DNA from: Clostridiales bacterium | Lineage (GTDB): Bacteria; Bacillota; Clostridia; Saccharofermentanales; Saccharofermentanaceae | Reading direction: 5' to 3' | NCBI GenBank assembly: GCA_017615325.1 | Contig: JAGAAI010000043.1 | Span: forward strand, 1-37,995 | DNA: 37,995 nt | Shown here: positions 14,589-23,044 of the stretch, piece after piece | Layout of the letters: each line of letters begins with the position of its first letter | Position numbering within the stretch: position 1 is the stretch's first letter | The notes under the pieces: model-generated | Told to the model about the DNA's origin: nothing | The model's input: only the letters and a program-made list of their open reading frames with translations | Database searches by the model: none | Position numbers and translations under genes: made by a program

Positions 14589-15977
14589 CTACTCGAGCTT
14601 GGCAGTCTCTTTCCTGTCGACAACTGATTTGCCGACCCATTTCTTCTTGTACCAGTAGTACATGACGATGAGTCCGCGGATGCATTCATCTGTCGCAGTT
14701 CCCGCAAAGATGCCGGCAACACCGACACCCAGGAGGACGCCTACCGTATAGCCCGTGGTAAGGCCCAGGCCCCAGTTGCAGAGGATGCCTGCTATGAGCG
14801 GGAATATGTATGCTCCTGCGGCCTTAAGACTGCAGACAAAGGTCATGTTAAGGCAACGTCCGGTCTCGACGAAGATATCGACGATCATGATCATCTGTCC
14901 CAAAGCGATGATATGCTGGTTCGAAGTAAAGATCGATAAGGTATACCTGCACAAAACTGCATTTATGGATGCCAGAGCTATGGTGATCGGCAGGGATGTC
15001 CTCAGGGTCTTAAATACCCTCTTATACGCTTCATCTGATTTGCCGGCTCCGACAAGGTGTCCGGTTATTATCTGCGTCGACATGGCGGACGCATTCGAGA
15101 ATATCATGGCGAAAGATATGAGCATGTTGCAGTATGCTCTCGCATTGACGGCGTCATTACCCATGCCGTTAACAAAGGACAGGAGAGTTGTCTGATAGAG
15201 ATTATATGTAAGGTTCTCACCAGCCGTAGGAAGACCGATCTTGACCATCTTGGCAAGGAGGGATGCCGGGAAAGGCCTTAAGTAACGCAAGGAGATCCTA
15301 CCGATCTTGGCAGCATAGAAGAAGACGAATACTGCTATTACCGCAAGGAACCTTGCCGCAACAGTGGATATGGCAACTCCGGCCACGCCCATGTTCAGGA
15401 ACTTCAAGGGACCATATAAGAAGAGATAGTTGCCGCCTATGTTGACGATGTTGATGGCAAACGTTACCCACATGCCGACCTTGGTATATCCGTTACACCT
15501 TAAGATCTGGAGCATAACGTTAAAGACCGCCATAAGGAAACCGCCGCCGCCTACTATGTAGATGTAGATCATCGAATAAGGGCGCATCTCAGGCGATACC
15601 TGAAGGAAGTTCATTATCAGGGGATTGGCAGCGCAGAAGACTCCGCTCAGGACGATACCTACGACGAGGTTTACCGCGATCGCAAGAGTATAGATCATGT
15701 TCATCTTGTCGAACCTCTTGGCGCCAAGATACTGGGCAACGACAACGCTCGTCGCCGTGGCAATGACGTTGAAGAGAATGTTCATCATGAACATGATGGT
15801 GTTGGCATTTCCGACCGCGCCAACAGCATACTCATCATAATGGGCCAGCATAAGCGTGTCCACATTGTTGAGCATAGTGTTGAGGAAGAGTTCGAGGAAC
15901 ATCGGCCCTGCCAGAAGGAGCAGGGGAGTCTTCTCATCTATGACTATCGCGTTTTTCTTCTTTACCGTAAATCCCAT
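14589..15977 (-). CDS. MATE-family efflux transporter
   Basis: This 462-residue inner-membrane exporter has about 12 hydrophobic helices and the typical start PLLLLAGPMFLELFLNTMLNNVD, in which the aspartate and asparagine of the first helix are retained. The second half begins near residue 230 with KMVKIGLPTAGENLTYN, the repeat of the first half. MATE proteins expel drugs or metabolites using Na+ or H+; the substrate cannot be told. The upstream AAAGGC site is weak. It is convergent with the LRR lipoprotein gene (22-nt gap), with no obvious terminator between. Confidence 0.92.
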   Translation of the reverse strand: MGFTVKKKNAIVIDEKTPLLLLAGPMFLELFLNTMLNNVDTLMLAHYDEYAVGAVGNANTIMFMMNILFNVIATATSVVVAQYLGAKRFDKMNMIYTLAIAVNLVVGIVLSGVFCAANPLIMNFLQVSPEMRPYSMIYIYIVGGGGFLMAVFNVMLQILRCNGYTKVGMWVTFAINIVNIGGNYLFLYGPLKFLNMGVAGVAISTVAARFLAVIAVFVFFYAAKIGRISLRYLRPFPASLLAKMVKIGLPTAGENLTYNLYQTTLLSFVNGMGNDAVNARAYCNMLISFAMIFSNASAMSTQIITGHLVGAGKSDEAYKRVFKTLRTSLPITIALASINAVLCRYTLSIFTSNQHIIALGQMIMIVDIFVETGRCLNMTFVCSLKAAGAYIFPLIAGILCNWGLGLTTGYTVGVLLGVGVAGIFAGTATDECIRGLIVMYYWYKKKWVGKSVVDRKETAKLE

Positions 15978-16103
15978 CGTAATGCCTTTTATGGTCTGCC
16001 TTTAATAACGATAAAGGATTATACAACAAGGACCCCGCAAGAAATATATCAAATATAGACCAGTTCTTATCAATATATGCTCAGGGGCATCAGGTCCGCC
16101 CCC

Positions 16104-17021
16104 TCAGATCTCTGCAGAATCAAACGTTGAGATACAGTTAGTCATGTAAACTATATCGCCTTCATTAAGCTCAACTATCGCAGGGAAAGATTCATATTTA
16201 TACATGCTGTCGGAATGTCCTTCCGGGTATTCCGCATCCATCCTGTACTTAGTATTGCCGTCCTTATCCGTGATGTGGATAACACCCCATCTGCCGGGCA
16301 TGTCCACAAAGTACACACCGGGCTTTATGACAGATTTATCGCTCCCGATCTCGAAGATCTCATAATGCTCGATCGTATCACCCGGAATAAAGGTGATATC
16401 GTGCTCACTCTTATCAGGAACGATCTCTTTTTGGGTATAGAATGTGCTGTAATACCATTCATGGAATTCTTTTGCGATATCTGCATCGATGCCCGTAAGC
16501 TCGTAGAACTCTTCCGGTGTTTTCTTGTTCTTCTCATTTCCGGGGTTGGTGTACTGATCGAGCTTGGTAACATACCGCATCGCAAGATAGCGGTCAGTCC
16601 ATAAGTATTCCGTCTTGTATCCCTGATCCTGGTCGCTGAATCCAAAATAATAGATATCAGGATTGTTCCTGTCATAGAAACCCAAATCATATCTATTGCC
16701 AAGTTCGGCATAAGCAAAGCGGAGCCATTTACGGAGCATTACCATTTGTTCATCCATCTGATCAGTGGACTTAATAGGATCTAAAGGGATCTTAAAATAC
16801 TGCCCTCCCTGGGACACTTCAACACCATTAGGATCTATGTCATATTGACTTGCCTTCTCTTCTAAGATCTTCTGATACTTGGCATTGTCCTTCTCAATGT
16901 CTTCAGGACTTCTTCCGAATAAAGAGCATGCAGCAAAAGATACGAGCAGGCCCGTTAACACAAGCAGGACAAGCATTCTCTTTATGAGTTTGTCTGACAG
17001 TTGATATCTGTTATTCTTCAT
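16104..17021 (-). CDS. lipoprotein of unknown function
   Basis: This 305-residue lipoprotein has a positively charged N-tail, a hydrophobic stretch and lipobox FAAC, with the lipidated Cys at about residue 32. The mature part is charged and Tyr/Asp-rich (for example YDLGFYDRNNPDIYYFGFSDQDQGYKTEY). It ends in a small beta-rich module (VDMPGRWGVIHITDKDGNTKY, then VELNEGDIVYM) that resembles short repeat modules in clostridial secreted proteins. I do not recognise a family. It starts behind AAGGGA. A GGGGC/GCCCC hairpin begins at the stop codon but lacks a U-tract. Confidence 0.75.
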   Translation of the reverse strand: MKNNRYQLSDKLIKRMLVLLVLTGLLVSFAACSLFGRSPEDIEKDNAKYQKILEEKASQYDIDPNGVEVSQGGQYFKIPLDPIKSTDQMDEQMVMLRKWLRFAYAELGNRYDLGFYDRNNPDIYYFGFSDQDQGYKTEYLWTDRYLAMRYVTKLDQYTNPGNEKNKKTPEEFYELTGIDADIAKEFHEWYYSTFYTQKEIVPDKSEHDITFIPGDTIEHYEIFEIGSDKSVIKPGVYFVDMPGRWGVIHITDKDGNTKYRMDAEYPEGHSDSMYKYESFPAIVELNEGDIVYMTNCISTFDSAEI

Positions 17022-17090
17022 TCTTTTATTCCCTTGATTCCGATCGGTATTCTAAAACTCACATATTATACCACCGCATACGACGGGCAT

Positions 17091-17510
17091 TCAGATCAGA
17101 TCAAAGCTCTCCGTCTTCAGGTCGCAATAGTATCTGCCCTTCTTAGCCGTAAACTTTAAAACGCAGTAATCGGGGTCCGTTGCACCCTGCTTATAAAAGA
17201 TGGTATCTCCCTTTCGCCAGATCATGTCTTTGCTGGCCTGATCCGTAAGGACTTCCATCGTGCCCGTCAGCATGACACCCTCATACCGGATGATGCCTTT
17301 GTGATAGAAATAGATGCTCGCATTAGGGTTCTTAAGGTACTGCTTTACCCTCATCGAAGAAGTATTCGTCGAAAAATAAAACTCCTTCAAGCCAACCTGT
17401 TTTCTCGGCTTCAGCATCGCCTTGACGTTAGGTGTTCCTTCGTCGTCAACGGAACAGACGAAGCTGACTTTTTGCTTCCTGATAAATCTTGCTATCTTAT
17501 CCTTATCCAT
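17091..17510 (-). CDS. pyridoxamine 5'-phosphate oxidase-like flavin-binding split-barrel protein
   Basis: This 139-residue protein has the split-barrel pattern of PNPOx-like proteins: FVCSVDDEGTPNVKAM near the start, then EFYFSTNTSSMRVKQYLKNPNASIYFY, then the GTMEVLTD strand and a tail PDYCVLKFTAKKGRYY. Members bind FMN or F420 and act as small oxidoreductases or storage proteins. The position within the family is closest to the general stress protein 26 / PNPOx-like group. It starts behind GGGAATAGTTA. The 47-nt gap to the ANT(6)-like gene upstream suggests co-transcription. Confidence 0.87.
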   Translation of the reverse strand: MDKDKIARFIRKQKVSFVCSVDDEGTPNVKAMLKPRKQVGLKEFYFSTNTSSMRVKQYLKNPNASIYFYHKGIIRYEGVMLTGTMEVLTDQASKDMIWRKGDTIFYKQGATDPDYCVLKFTAKKGRYYCDLKTESFDLI

Positions 17511-17557
17511 TAACTATTCCCTTCTCTTTTTTTGCTCCCGGATCGATCGATATTAAT

Positions 17558-18361
17558 TCAGGATTCATACCAATCCCAGATAGCGAAAAATACATCGCTC
17601 CTGTCCCGGTACCGGGGATAAAAATTCTTTGCCAGCCGGTCGTATGCCAGAGCCGCAGCATATATACGGTCCGCTATTCCGTTATAGACCTGATCATCTT
17701 TCCTGTAAGGCATCTTCCCCAGGTCTTTAACGTATTCCAATTCTTCCGAATAACCGTATCTGTGATGAGACGTTCCGTATTCCTTATCTCTCAGGATCAT
17801 CTGCATTACCAGTGTGTCATTGCAGTTCATATTGGCAAGATGCGCGCTGATCAGATGATCCTTGCGGTAGAGCTTGCCTAAAGCCTGCAGCTCCATAAAC
17901 CAGAATCGGTTGATGTTATCCTGCGGCCAACAGCTGTTATCCTCCGCAGGAGATGTCTTGTCTTCCCAGATAAGATCTGCATCGTCGGCATAGTCAAAAT
18001 CAAAGATAAGATCGTATCGCATTCCGTTATTGAAGATGATCCTATAGACCTTATTCTCAGGAACCGGCATCCAGCCTAAAGCAGTATCCTCTGATACACC
18101 GAAGCGGTCGATCCTCCTTATGTATTCTTCCGGACTAACGGAGCCGTTACGGGGCAGTATGACATTAAGACAGATATCAATGTCGCTGTACTTATCGTGA
18201 TAGCAGACTTCAAACGCCTTCTTCCCTGCTTCATCGACCGTCTCGCGCGTAATTACGATCTCTTTTGCGACCGCACTGCTGATCTCGGGATGCTTAAAGA
18301 TCTCTCCCAGATAATCAAGAAAGGATCTTTCCATGCTTTCTTTCGATAAACTGATCTTCAT
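17558..18361 (-). CDS. ANT(6)-like nucleotidyltransferase
   Basis: This 267-residue protein resembles aminoglycoside 6-adenylyltransferases (streptomycin-modifying). It has a DKYSDIDICLNV metal-binding element in the N-terminal half and, in the C-terminal half, an NFYPRYRDRSDVFFAIWDWYES tail. Enzymes of this family transfer AMP to streptomycin or unknown acceptors; chromosomal copies in anaerobes are often of unproven function. Full length is close to the usual 280-300. It begins at 18361 behind GGAGG, and a TATAAT lies upstream (18385-18390). Resistance is possible but not shown by sequence. Confidence 0.82.
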   Translation of the reverse strand: MKISLSKESMERSFLDYLGEIFKHPEISSAVAKEIVITRETVDEAGKKAFEVCYHDKYSDIDICLNVILPRNGSVSPEEYIRRIDRFGVSEDTALGWMPVPENKVYRIIFNNGMRYDLIFDFDYADDADLIWEDKTSPAEDNSCWPQDNINRFWFMELQALGKLYRKDHLISAHLANMNCNDTLVMQMILRDKEYGTSHHRYGYSEELEYVKDLGKMPYRKDDQVYNGIADRIYAAALAYDRLAKNFYPRYRDRSDVFFAIWDWYES

Positions 18362-18524
18362 TCTCTTTCCTCCAAGATATGACTATTATAGCATTCGAAA
18401 GATTATTGTTCTTTTAACGGATGAGGAATACTTTACTATTGATTACAGCGGATATTCTTAAGACCGCCACAAGATAAGTCGGGATGAAAATCTCAAAATA
18501 GCGTATGATATGGGTAAGAACTTC

Positions 18525-18553
18525 TTCACATGATATGAAGGATCCGATATATT
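18525..18553 (+). promoter_or_regulatory. promoter for the small membrane peptide operon
   Basis: TTCACA (18525-18530) and TATATT (18548-18553) are 17 nt apart, and the first start codon of the small-protein operon lies 20 nt after the -10. The rest of 18391-18524 shows no gene or clear signal. Confidence 0.55.
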
Positions 18554-18572
18554 ATCTTAGAAGAGGGAAATC

Positions 18573-18662
18573 ATGCCGCCGCTAGTGATCTTATTGCAGG
18601 TAATCTTAGGACTTATACTCTTAAGCTGCATCATCGTCTTATACGAGAGCTATAGCGGATAA
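18573..18662 (+). CDS. 29-residue single-helix membrane peptide
   Basis: An ATG at 18573 behind AGAGGGAAATC opens a 29-codon frame ending at TAA 18662. It encodes a hydrophobic helix (VILLQVILGLILLSCIIVLY) with a short polar tail, YESYSG. A plausible promoter and ribosome site precede it, and the next gene starts 14 nt downstream. This is the usual form of a real small membrane protein gene rather than chance, although short length keeps the call modest. Function is unknown; partnership with the two following membrane proteins is a reasonable guess. Confidence 0.6.
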   Translation: MPPLVILLQVILGLILLSCIIVLYESYSG

Positions 18663-18676
18663 GGGAGTATCACATT

Positions 18677-19012
18677 ATGAAAAAGAGCTCATACTTTATA
18701 ATTCAGATCATCTGGTCTTTTATTCTGTCTTCCGCTGTCTGGTACTTGATCATTAAAAACTCAAGTTTTGATTTCTACCATAATAGCGATGATACGATCG
18801 CAGGGATCATCTTGATTGCCGGATTGGCAGTATATCTGATCCTGACAGTCGTTTATCTTGTAATCGGATACAGGAAGGTTAAGGGCTGGCGCCCGTGGAT
18901 TATCCCGGTGTCGGTGGTCCTGGCCGCAGCAATGGCGTTTGGGGGCTTTTTCGGAGCGGGGTTAGTGCTTTTCGCGGAAGAAACACTTAACAGGACACTC
19001 AGCACCAGGTGA
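18677..19012 (+). CDS. small three-helix membrane protein of unknown function
   Basis: This 111-residue protein starts at 18677 behind AAGGGAG. It has hydrophobic helices at about residues 8-28, 42-64 and 74-102, and very little soluble sequence. No family is recognised. It lies between the 29-residue peptide gene and a larger membrane protein gene, with short gaps (14 and 33 nt), suggesting a small operon of envelope proteins. Confidence 0.7.
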   Translation: MKKSSYFIIQIIWSFILSSAVWYLIIKNSSFDFYHNSDDTIAGIILIAGLAVYLILTVVYLVIGYRKVKGWRPWIIPVSVVLAAAMAFGGFFGAGLVLFAEETLNRTLSTR

Positions 19013-19045
19013 CATGACCGTAAGACAGCCCTTGGGGGGAAGGAT

Positions 19046-19948
19046 ATGCAAACGATCCGTTATAAAGACAATTTTAGAAAACTTCTAACGTTAATGATTA
19101 CAGTGATGATCGTCTTCGCCGGCTTATTCCCGGCTGTTCGTGCTGATACGGGCGCGAAGCCTGAAACAGAAATAACTGTCGTTAATGCTCCCGGCGAAGA
19201 TTACTATATTGCCCTGCTCGCTACAGACGGTATCCGTTCTTCTGATCATTCTCCCGATACGACAGCCGGTGACAAAGAAAACGAGATCATTAAGACAATA
19301 GAGGAATATGAGGATCCGGACGGATATTATCTCTTTAAGAATTTCAACAAGTTTTATATGCATTCCAACAAGGACAACAGATACCTTTTCTTCGGTCAGG
19401 GCGGAGTATTGCCCAAAACATATAAGATCATGATCGTAACTTTGGCAGGAGAGATAAAAGTAAGTCCTGCCATCAGCCAGAAAGCTTTTTGGGCAAAGAT
19501 GTCTTACGATTATTCTTCCAACACGATAACAGAAGACTATAACGGCGTATATACACGCTGCATACCCTGGGTCTTTGTTTTCTTTTTTATCACGCTGTTC
19601 AACGAAGGTCTGATATTGCTGGCATTTAACCTCTTCCGCAAGAAGAATCTCCTGCCATTTTTTATCATAAACGTCATTACTCAGTTGATCCTCAATGCGA
19701 TAAACATTGTCTGGTATCTGTCAGGGGCAAATGGAAAATACTTTCTTGCATGGATAGCAGCTGAAGTCGTGATCACTGTTATCGAGGCCCTTTGGTACAG
19801 CAAAAAGCTTATAAGAAAAGACGGGTCAGTCTCGGTCAAACGGAACGTCCTTTATGCAATAGCAGCTAATCATGTAAGTGCTCTTGCCGACCTGCCGTTG
19901 TTCCTTATCATGTTTATCTACCCTGTGACCAGAGGCGGGCTGTGGTGA
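19046..19948 (+). CDS. membrane protein with an extracytoplasmic N-terminal domain, function unknown
   Basis: This 300-residue protein has a signal-peptide-like first helix (residues 12-33, then AVRADTG). An extracellular domain of about 135 residues follows, then four transmembrane helices from about 165 to 298. The external part ends with a Tyr-rich stretch. The gene starts at 19046 behind GGGGGGAAGG. The layout of a small external sensor domain and a four-helix membrane block could be a receptor or channel component, but no motif proves it. It is convergent with the HHxxxDG acyltransferase gene (3 nt between stops). Confidence 0.72.
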   Translation: MQTIRYKDNFRKLLTLMITVMIVFAGLFPAVRADTGAKPETEITVVNAPGEDYYIALLATDGIRSSDHSPDTTAGDKENEIIKTIEEYEDPDGYYLFKNFNKFYMHSNKDNRYLFFGQGGVLPKTYKIMIVTLAGEIKVSPAISQKAFWAKMSYDYSSNTITEDYNGVYTRCIPWVFVFFFITLFNEGLILLAFNLFRKKNLLPFFIINVITQLILNAINIVWYLSGANGKYFLAWIAAEVVITVIEALWYSKKLIRKDGSVSVKRNVLYAIAANHVSALADLPLFLIMFIYPVTRGGLW

Positions 19949-19951
19949 TCT

Positions 19952-21142
19952 TCAAGAATCGCAGACGTGTCTCGTTACGGTCATGACATCACCTGTCGTG
20001 ACTATGCCTATTACGTTTTTCGCGTATGATACGACAGGCGGCACAAAGACTGTCTCCAGGATATGAAGATCCCCGTATTCAGTCTGAATGTCCGCCCTGG
20101 TAAGGTTCGTGATACTGATGTCTTTGACCTTATCACCATATCCCAGTAATTCTGCGATCTTAGTAGCTGTTTTACTCTGAAAGCATCCTGCATGGACCAG
20201 ATTCAAAGAATCTTTTAATGTCGGATCAAGAAGCCCAATAAACTGCAGGACAAGGTATCGGGATCTAAAATCATCCAGTTTCCTCCGCATTGCCTTAAAG
20301 ACCTCTCTTGAATTGTCTTCAAAAGACTTCACCGGAGCGTATCTAGATCTTATCGATATTCCTGTAGCCTGGTTTCCCATTGACCTGTTGCCGTCAAGTC
20401 TTCCGTCAACAGCAATCCCGACATCCATTGCAGCATCAGTATCCTTGATCCAATCGGTGATAAGGTAAGCCGTGAGAGATACTCCGGCATTTTTTGCATT
20501 CTTTAGGAGTTGTTCCAGATCATCTTTACTGTATCTTTTCGTCTCGATCCTTGTTTTGCGGTCTTTCCAGAACTTTGAATATGCATCGTCCAGATCATTA
20601 AACCTGAAGACCTTCCTGTCCTTCTGCCATTTCCTGTTCCAAGAACGCGCTAAAAGTCCATAGTAGAATGGCAGTTTGCTTTCTTTGGGAAGGTCAGATA
20701 ACGCTAGTGACCTGAACGGCAGATACTCACATTCCCGACCTGTAAGACAGTTCATAAATGTCTCGATAAAATAGAGCAGCGACTTACCGTCTCCGCCTAA
20801 GTGATGCATCATGAAGACCAAACCTTCATTGGACACAAAAGCCCTGATAAATTCGCCATCATCTACCTTAAATCTTTTCCTCTCGTTCTCATAGATCAGA
20901 TCTTCCAACGAAAGCTCCGTCAAGCTCATGCTGTTATGAGGCTCATCGTTATCGACATAAAATGCTTCTCCTGAATCCTCGATAACAACCCTTGAATTTA
21001 GCACTTCATGAAGACCGCACGCCTGATCAAACGCTTTCTTGGCATCTTCAAAAGGAACTTCCCTGTCAAGTGACACCTTCATAACTATCACTATGTTCAC
21101 GTCGAAAAGATCGACCCTCTCAGTATCGATCCTGTATCTCAT
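19952..21142 (-). CDS. condensation-domain/WES-type acyltransferase-like protein
   Basis: This is a 396-residue protein from the ATG at 21142; a GTG at 21169 lacks a ribosome site. It carries the HHxxxDG active-site motif as HHLGGDG (113-119), the signature of non-ribosomal peptide condensation domains, wax-ester synthases and alcohol acetyltransferases. The body matches that size, and it stands alone with no carrier domain. These enzymes join an acyl group to an amine or alcohol. The ATG overlaps the stop of the reductase gene as ATGA. With the TetR and reductase this suggests a small lipid or ester-forming pathway. Substrates are unknown. Confidence 0.82.
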   Translation of the reverse strand: MRYRIDTERVDLFDVNIVIVMKVSLDREVPFEDAKKAFDQACGLHEVLNSRVVIEDSGEAFYVDNDEPHNSMSLTELSLEDLIYENERKRFKVDDGEFIRAFVSNEGLVFMMHHLGGDGKSLLYFIETFMNCLTGRECEYLPFRSLALSDLPKESKLPFYYGLLARSWNRKWQKDRKVFRFNDLDDAYSKFWKDRKTRIETKRYSKDDLEQLLKNAKNAGVSLTAYLITDWIKDTDAAMDVGIAVDGRLDGNRSMGNQATGISIRSRYAPVKSFEDNSREVFKAMRRKLDDFRSRYLVLQFIGLLDPTLKDSLNLVHAGCFQSKTATKIAELLGYGDKVKDISITNLTRADIQTEYGDLHILETVFVPPVVSYAKNVIGIVTTGDVMTVTRHVCDS

Positions 21143-21897
21143 AAGTATTTCCTTATGCTGTTGGTCCACTGGCTCATAACTATATTCGAAGGTGTTACTT
21201 TTGAATAGAACCTGAAATATTTAGCAAAGAATCCCGGCACAGACATATCCTTCCCCTTTGAGCTGTCCTTAAGCGCTTTGTCTACAACGGTCTCAGGATC
21301 TATCATCCCGGTGTATCTGATCTCTTTGCCATCCTTTGTTCTTGGCAGCATGCCTGTATCTACCCATCCAGGGCACACTGCAGTTACCGTTATCCTCCTT
21401 GATCTGAGCTCAACATTCAAAGCTCTCGAAAAGTTCTTCAGATAAACCTTGCTCGCCGAATACATGGCAAGATAGGGATTGGGCTGAAACGAAGAAGCCG
21501 ATGAGATATTTATTATCCTCGCACCCTCATGCATATAGGAAAGCGAAAGAGATATCAGCTCAGCAGGGACGCTGCAGTTTATCTTGCAGAGATCAGTCAC
21601 CGATCCCTTCTCCATCTTCTCAAAAGGGCCCATATAGCCTGTCCCTGCATTATTTACGAGGATCCTTATATCAGGCTTTTTCCCGCTTAAAAGATCTTCA
21701 ATGACCGCTACCCCGTCATGAGCAAGATCTGCTTCGATCGGTACGACCTTGGGATCCTGCGCACTGAGAGACCCGAGCTTATCCTTGTTCCTGCCGACTG
21801 CCCAGACTTCATCGATATCATCCATCAGGCAGATCTTTTTAACAAATCTCTCACCTATTCCTCCGGTCGCTCCGGTTACTATGGCTATACTTCTCAT
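21139..21897 (-). CDS. short-chain dehydrogenase/reductase (SDR)
   Basis: This 252-residue classical SDR has the cofactor loop TGATGGIG (8-15), NNAG (82-85) and the catalytic Ser133 with YSASK (Tyr146, Lys150). It likely reduces a ketone or aldehyde, or oxidises an alcohol, with NAD(P)H. The start is at 21897 or one codon earlier (21900), where ATGA overlaps the stop of the TetR gene; the ribosome site is weak, so coupling is likely. It is immediately followed by the HHxxxDG-motif gene with another ATGA overlap. Confidence 0.9.
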   Translation of the reverse strand: MRSIAIVTGATGGIGERFVKKICLMDDIDEVWAVGRNKDKLGSLSAQDPKVVPIEADLAHDGVAVIEDLLSGKKPDIRILVNNAGTGYMGPFEKMEKGSVTDLCKINCSVPAELISLSLSYMHEGARIINISSASSFQPNPYLAMYSASKVYLKNFSRALNVELRSRRITVTAVCPGWVDTGMLPRTKDGKEIRYTGMIDPETVVDKALKDSSKGKDMSVPGFFAKYFRFYSKVTPSNIVMSQWTNSIRKYL

Positions 21898-22475
21898 CAT
21901 TTCACCAAAAGCCTTGATAACGTATCCTTTGTTACCATCTTGCATTCAGGAACAAAGAGCTTTTTTAATGCATACATATAGACCGTGCCCCAATAAAGGT
22001 CTGCCAGATAAAGAGCATCACCCTTTACGACACTCCCCTCTTTCTGGCCCTTTCTTACTATCTCCGCGAGGATCTTATAGAGATCGTTCCTGTAGAGGTT
22101 TTCTTTCTGCTCCAAAAGAAGCTGCGACAGGATCGTGATCTTGACCACATAATCTTCGTCGTTCATAAGCTTCTTTTCCATCTCAGCTGAGATCTTTTCG
22201 ATCTTTGCTTTAGCAGGGATCGGGAGTTTTGCCAGAGTATTCAGACGCTTGATCTCATCCTTGTTCTCAGCGCTCTTTCTGATCTCTTCGAACAGCTCTT
22301 CTTTGGACTTGAAATACAGATATATCGTTCCCTGACCTATGCCTATATGCCTGGCAAGATCACCGATCTTCGTATCTCCGAATCCGTTACGCGCAAAATA
22401 AAGGGAAGACTTCTTAAGTATCCTGTTTCTCGTATCTTCCCTGATCTGCCGGCACTGCTCCTCTGTTTTCGGCAT
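21897..22475 (-). CDS. TetR/AcrR-family repressor
   Basis: This 192-residue repressor has an N-terminal helix-turn-helix (about residues 32-53, IGDLARHIGIGQGTIYLYFKSKEEL) and a helical ligand-binding C-terminal domain typical of TetR. The start is the ATG at 22475 behind GGAGGG. It is the first gene of a three-gene operon with the reductase and acyltransferase, and a palindrome in its leader (22496-22513) is a fitting operator. It probably represses its own operon until a small ligand binds. Confidence 0.9.
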   Translation of the reverse strand: MPKTEEQCRQIREDTRNRILKKSSLYFARNGFGDTKIGDLARHIGIGQGTIYLYFKSKEELFEEIRKSAENKDEIKRLNTLAKLPIPAKAKIEKISAEMEKKLMNDEDYVVKITILSQLLLEQKENLYRNDLYKILAEIVRKGQKEGSVVKGDALYLADLYWGTVYMYALKKLFVPECKMVTKDTLSRLLVK

Positions 22476-22495
22476 CCTTCATCCCTCCTTTTGAC

Positions 22496-22513
22496 TGAAC
22501 GAATATTCATTCA
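22496..22513. promoter_or_regulatory. TetR-type operator palindrome
   Basis: TGAACGAATATTCATTCA is an 18-bp palindrome around AATATT with one mismatched pair, a common TetR-family operator form (TGAATGAATATTCGTTCA on the other strand). It lies between the -10 and the start codon of the TetR gene, where a repressor would block transcription. Confidence 0.75.
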
Positions 22514-22518
22514 TAGGA

Positions 22519-22547
22519 AATATAACACCGGAGGATGCCGGTGTCAA
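22519..22547 (-). promoter_or_regulatory. promoter of the TetR-reductase-acyltransferase operon
   Basis: Read leftward, TTGACA (22542-22547) and TATATT (22519-22524) are exactly 17 nt apart. The spacer holds a perfect 7-bp inverted repeat ACACCGG / CCGGTGT (22525-22531 and 22538-22544). Read leftward it can fold into a hairpin followed by TATATTT, so it may also end transcripts coming from the zinc-ribbon gene. Confidence 0.75.
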
Positions 22548-22592
22548 GAAACTTGTCTTTATGCCTTCCTGATGCTTTGCCTTATTAAGAAA

Positions 22593-22883
22593 TCATTCTT
22601 CAGAGTCTTCCGGTTTTACATCCAGCTCTTTGCCGCAGCACCTGCAATACCCATAAGGCAGATTGCTCAGGCCGATCCACGTTCCGCAATGGGGACAGCA
22701 GTAGTAAGACAACTCAAAGCAGACTCCGGCTATAAGGATCGCAATACCCAGGCCGACTGTAAGGAAGCATACCAGCGGAAGCTTGTATTCGAGGAAGATG
22801 AAACCGCCAAGAAACACTGCAAAACCGACGATCCTAAAGATCCAGCAAAGAGCCAGGATTTTTCCTAAACTAAGTTTTTTCAT
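22593..22883 (-). CDS. small membrane protein with C-terminal zinc ribbon
   Basis: This 96-residue protein has two hydrophobic helices (about 8-30 and 34-57) and then a cysteine-rich segment with CPHCG and CRCCGK, a zinc-ribbon of the CxxC..CxxC type. The acidic tail is PEDSEE. Proteins of this kind are common in Clostridia and largely uncharacterised. The start is at 22883. The hairpin in the promoter just downstream (22525-22544) could serve as its terminator. Confidence 0.78.
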   Translation of the reverse strand: MKKLSLGKILALCWIFRIVGFAVFLGGFIFLEYKLPLVCFLTVGLGIAILIAGVCFELSYYCCPHCGTWIGLSNLPYGYCRCCGKELDVKPEDSEE

Positions 22884-22991
22884 ATCACCCTTATACCTAT
22901 ATCCAATAATACCCGGAAGATCCGGACAACAAAATATGCCACTATTAATTCGGATCTCTCTTTTATCTTTTAAGTAATTTTATCATAAACA

Positions 22992-23031
22992 TACCCCCAT
23001 TAATCGGACACTAGTCCAACTAATGGGGGTA
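22992..23031 (-). terminator. stem-loop 13 nt downstream of tRNA-Ser
   Basis: An 11-bp perfect stem TACCCCCATTA / TAATGGGGGTA encloses a smaller GGAC/GTCC hairpin. Read leftward it follows the tRNA-Ser CCA end by 13 nt, so it probably ends the tRNA transcript. The tail TGTTTATG is not a strong U-tract, so the call is moderate. Confidence 0.5.
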
Positions 23032-23044
23032 ACTTCAATTATCA

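Noticed and set aside
16080..16106. Terminator at the end of the lipoprotein gene (16104)
   Set aside because: There is a GGGGC/GCCCC hairpin overlapping the stop codon but no U-tract, so evidence is too weak.
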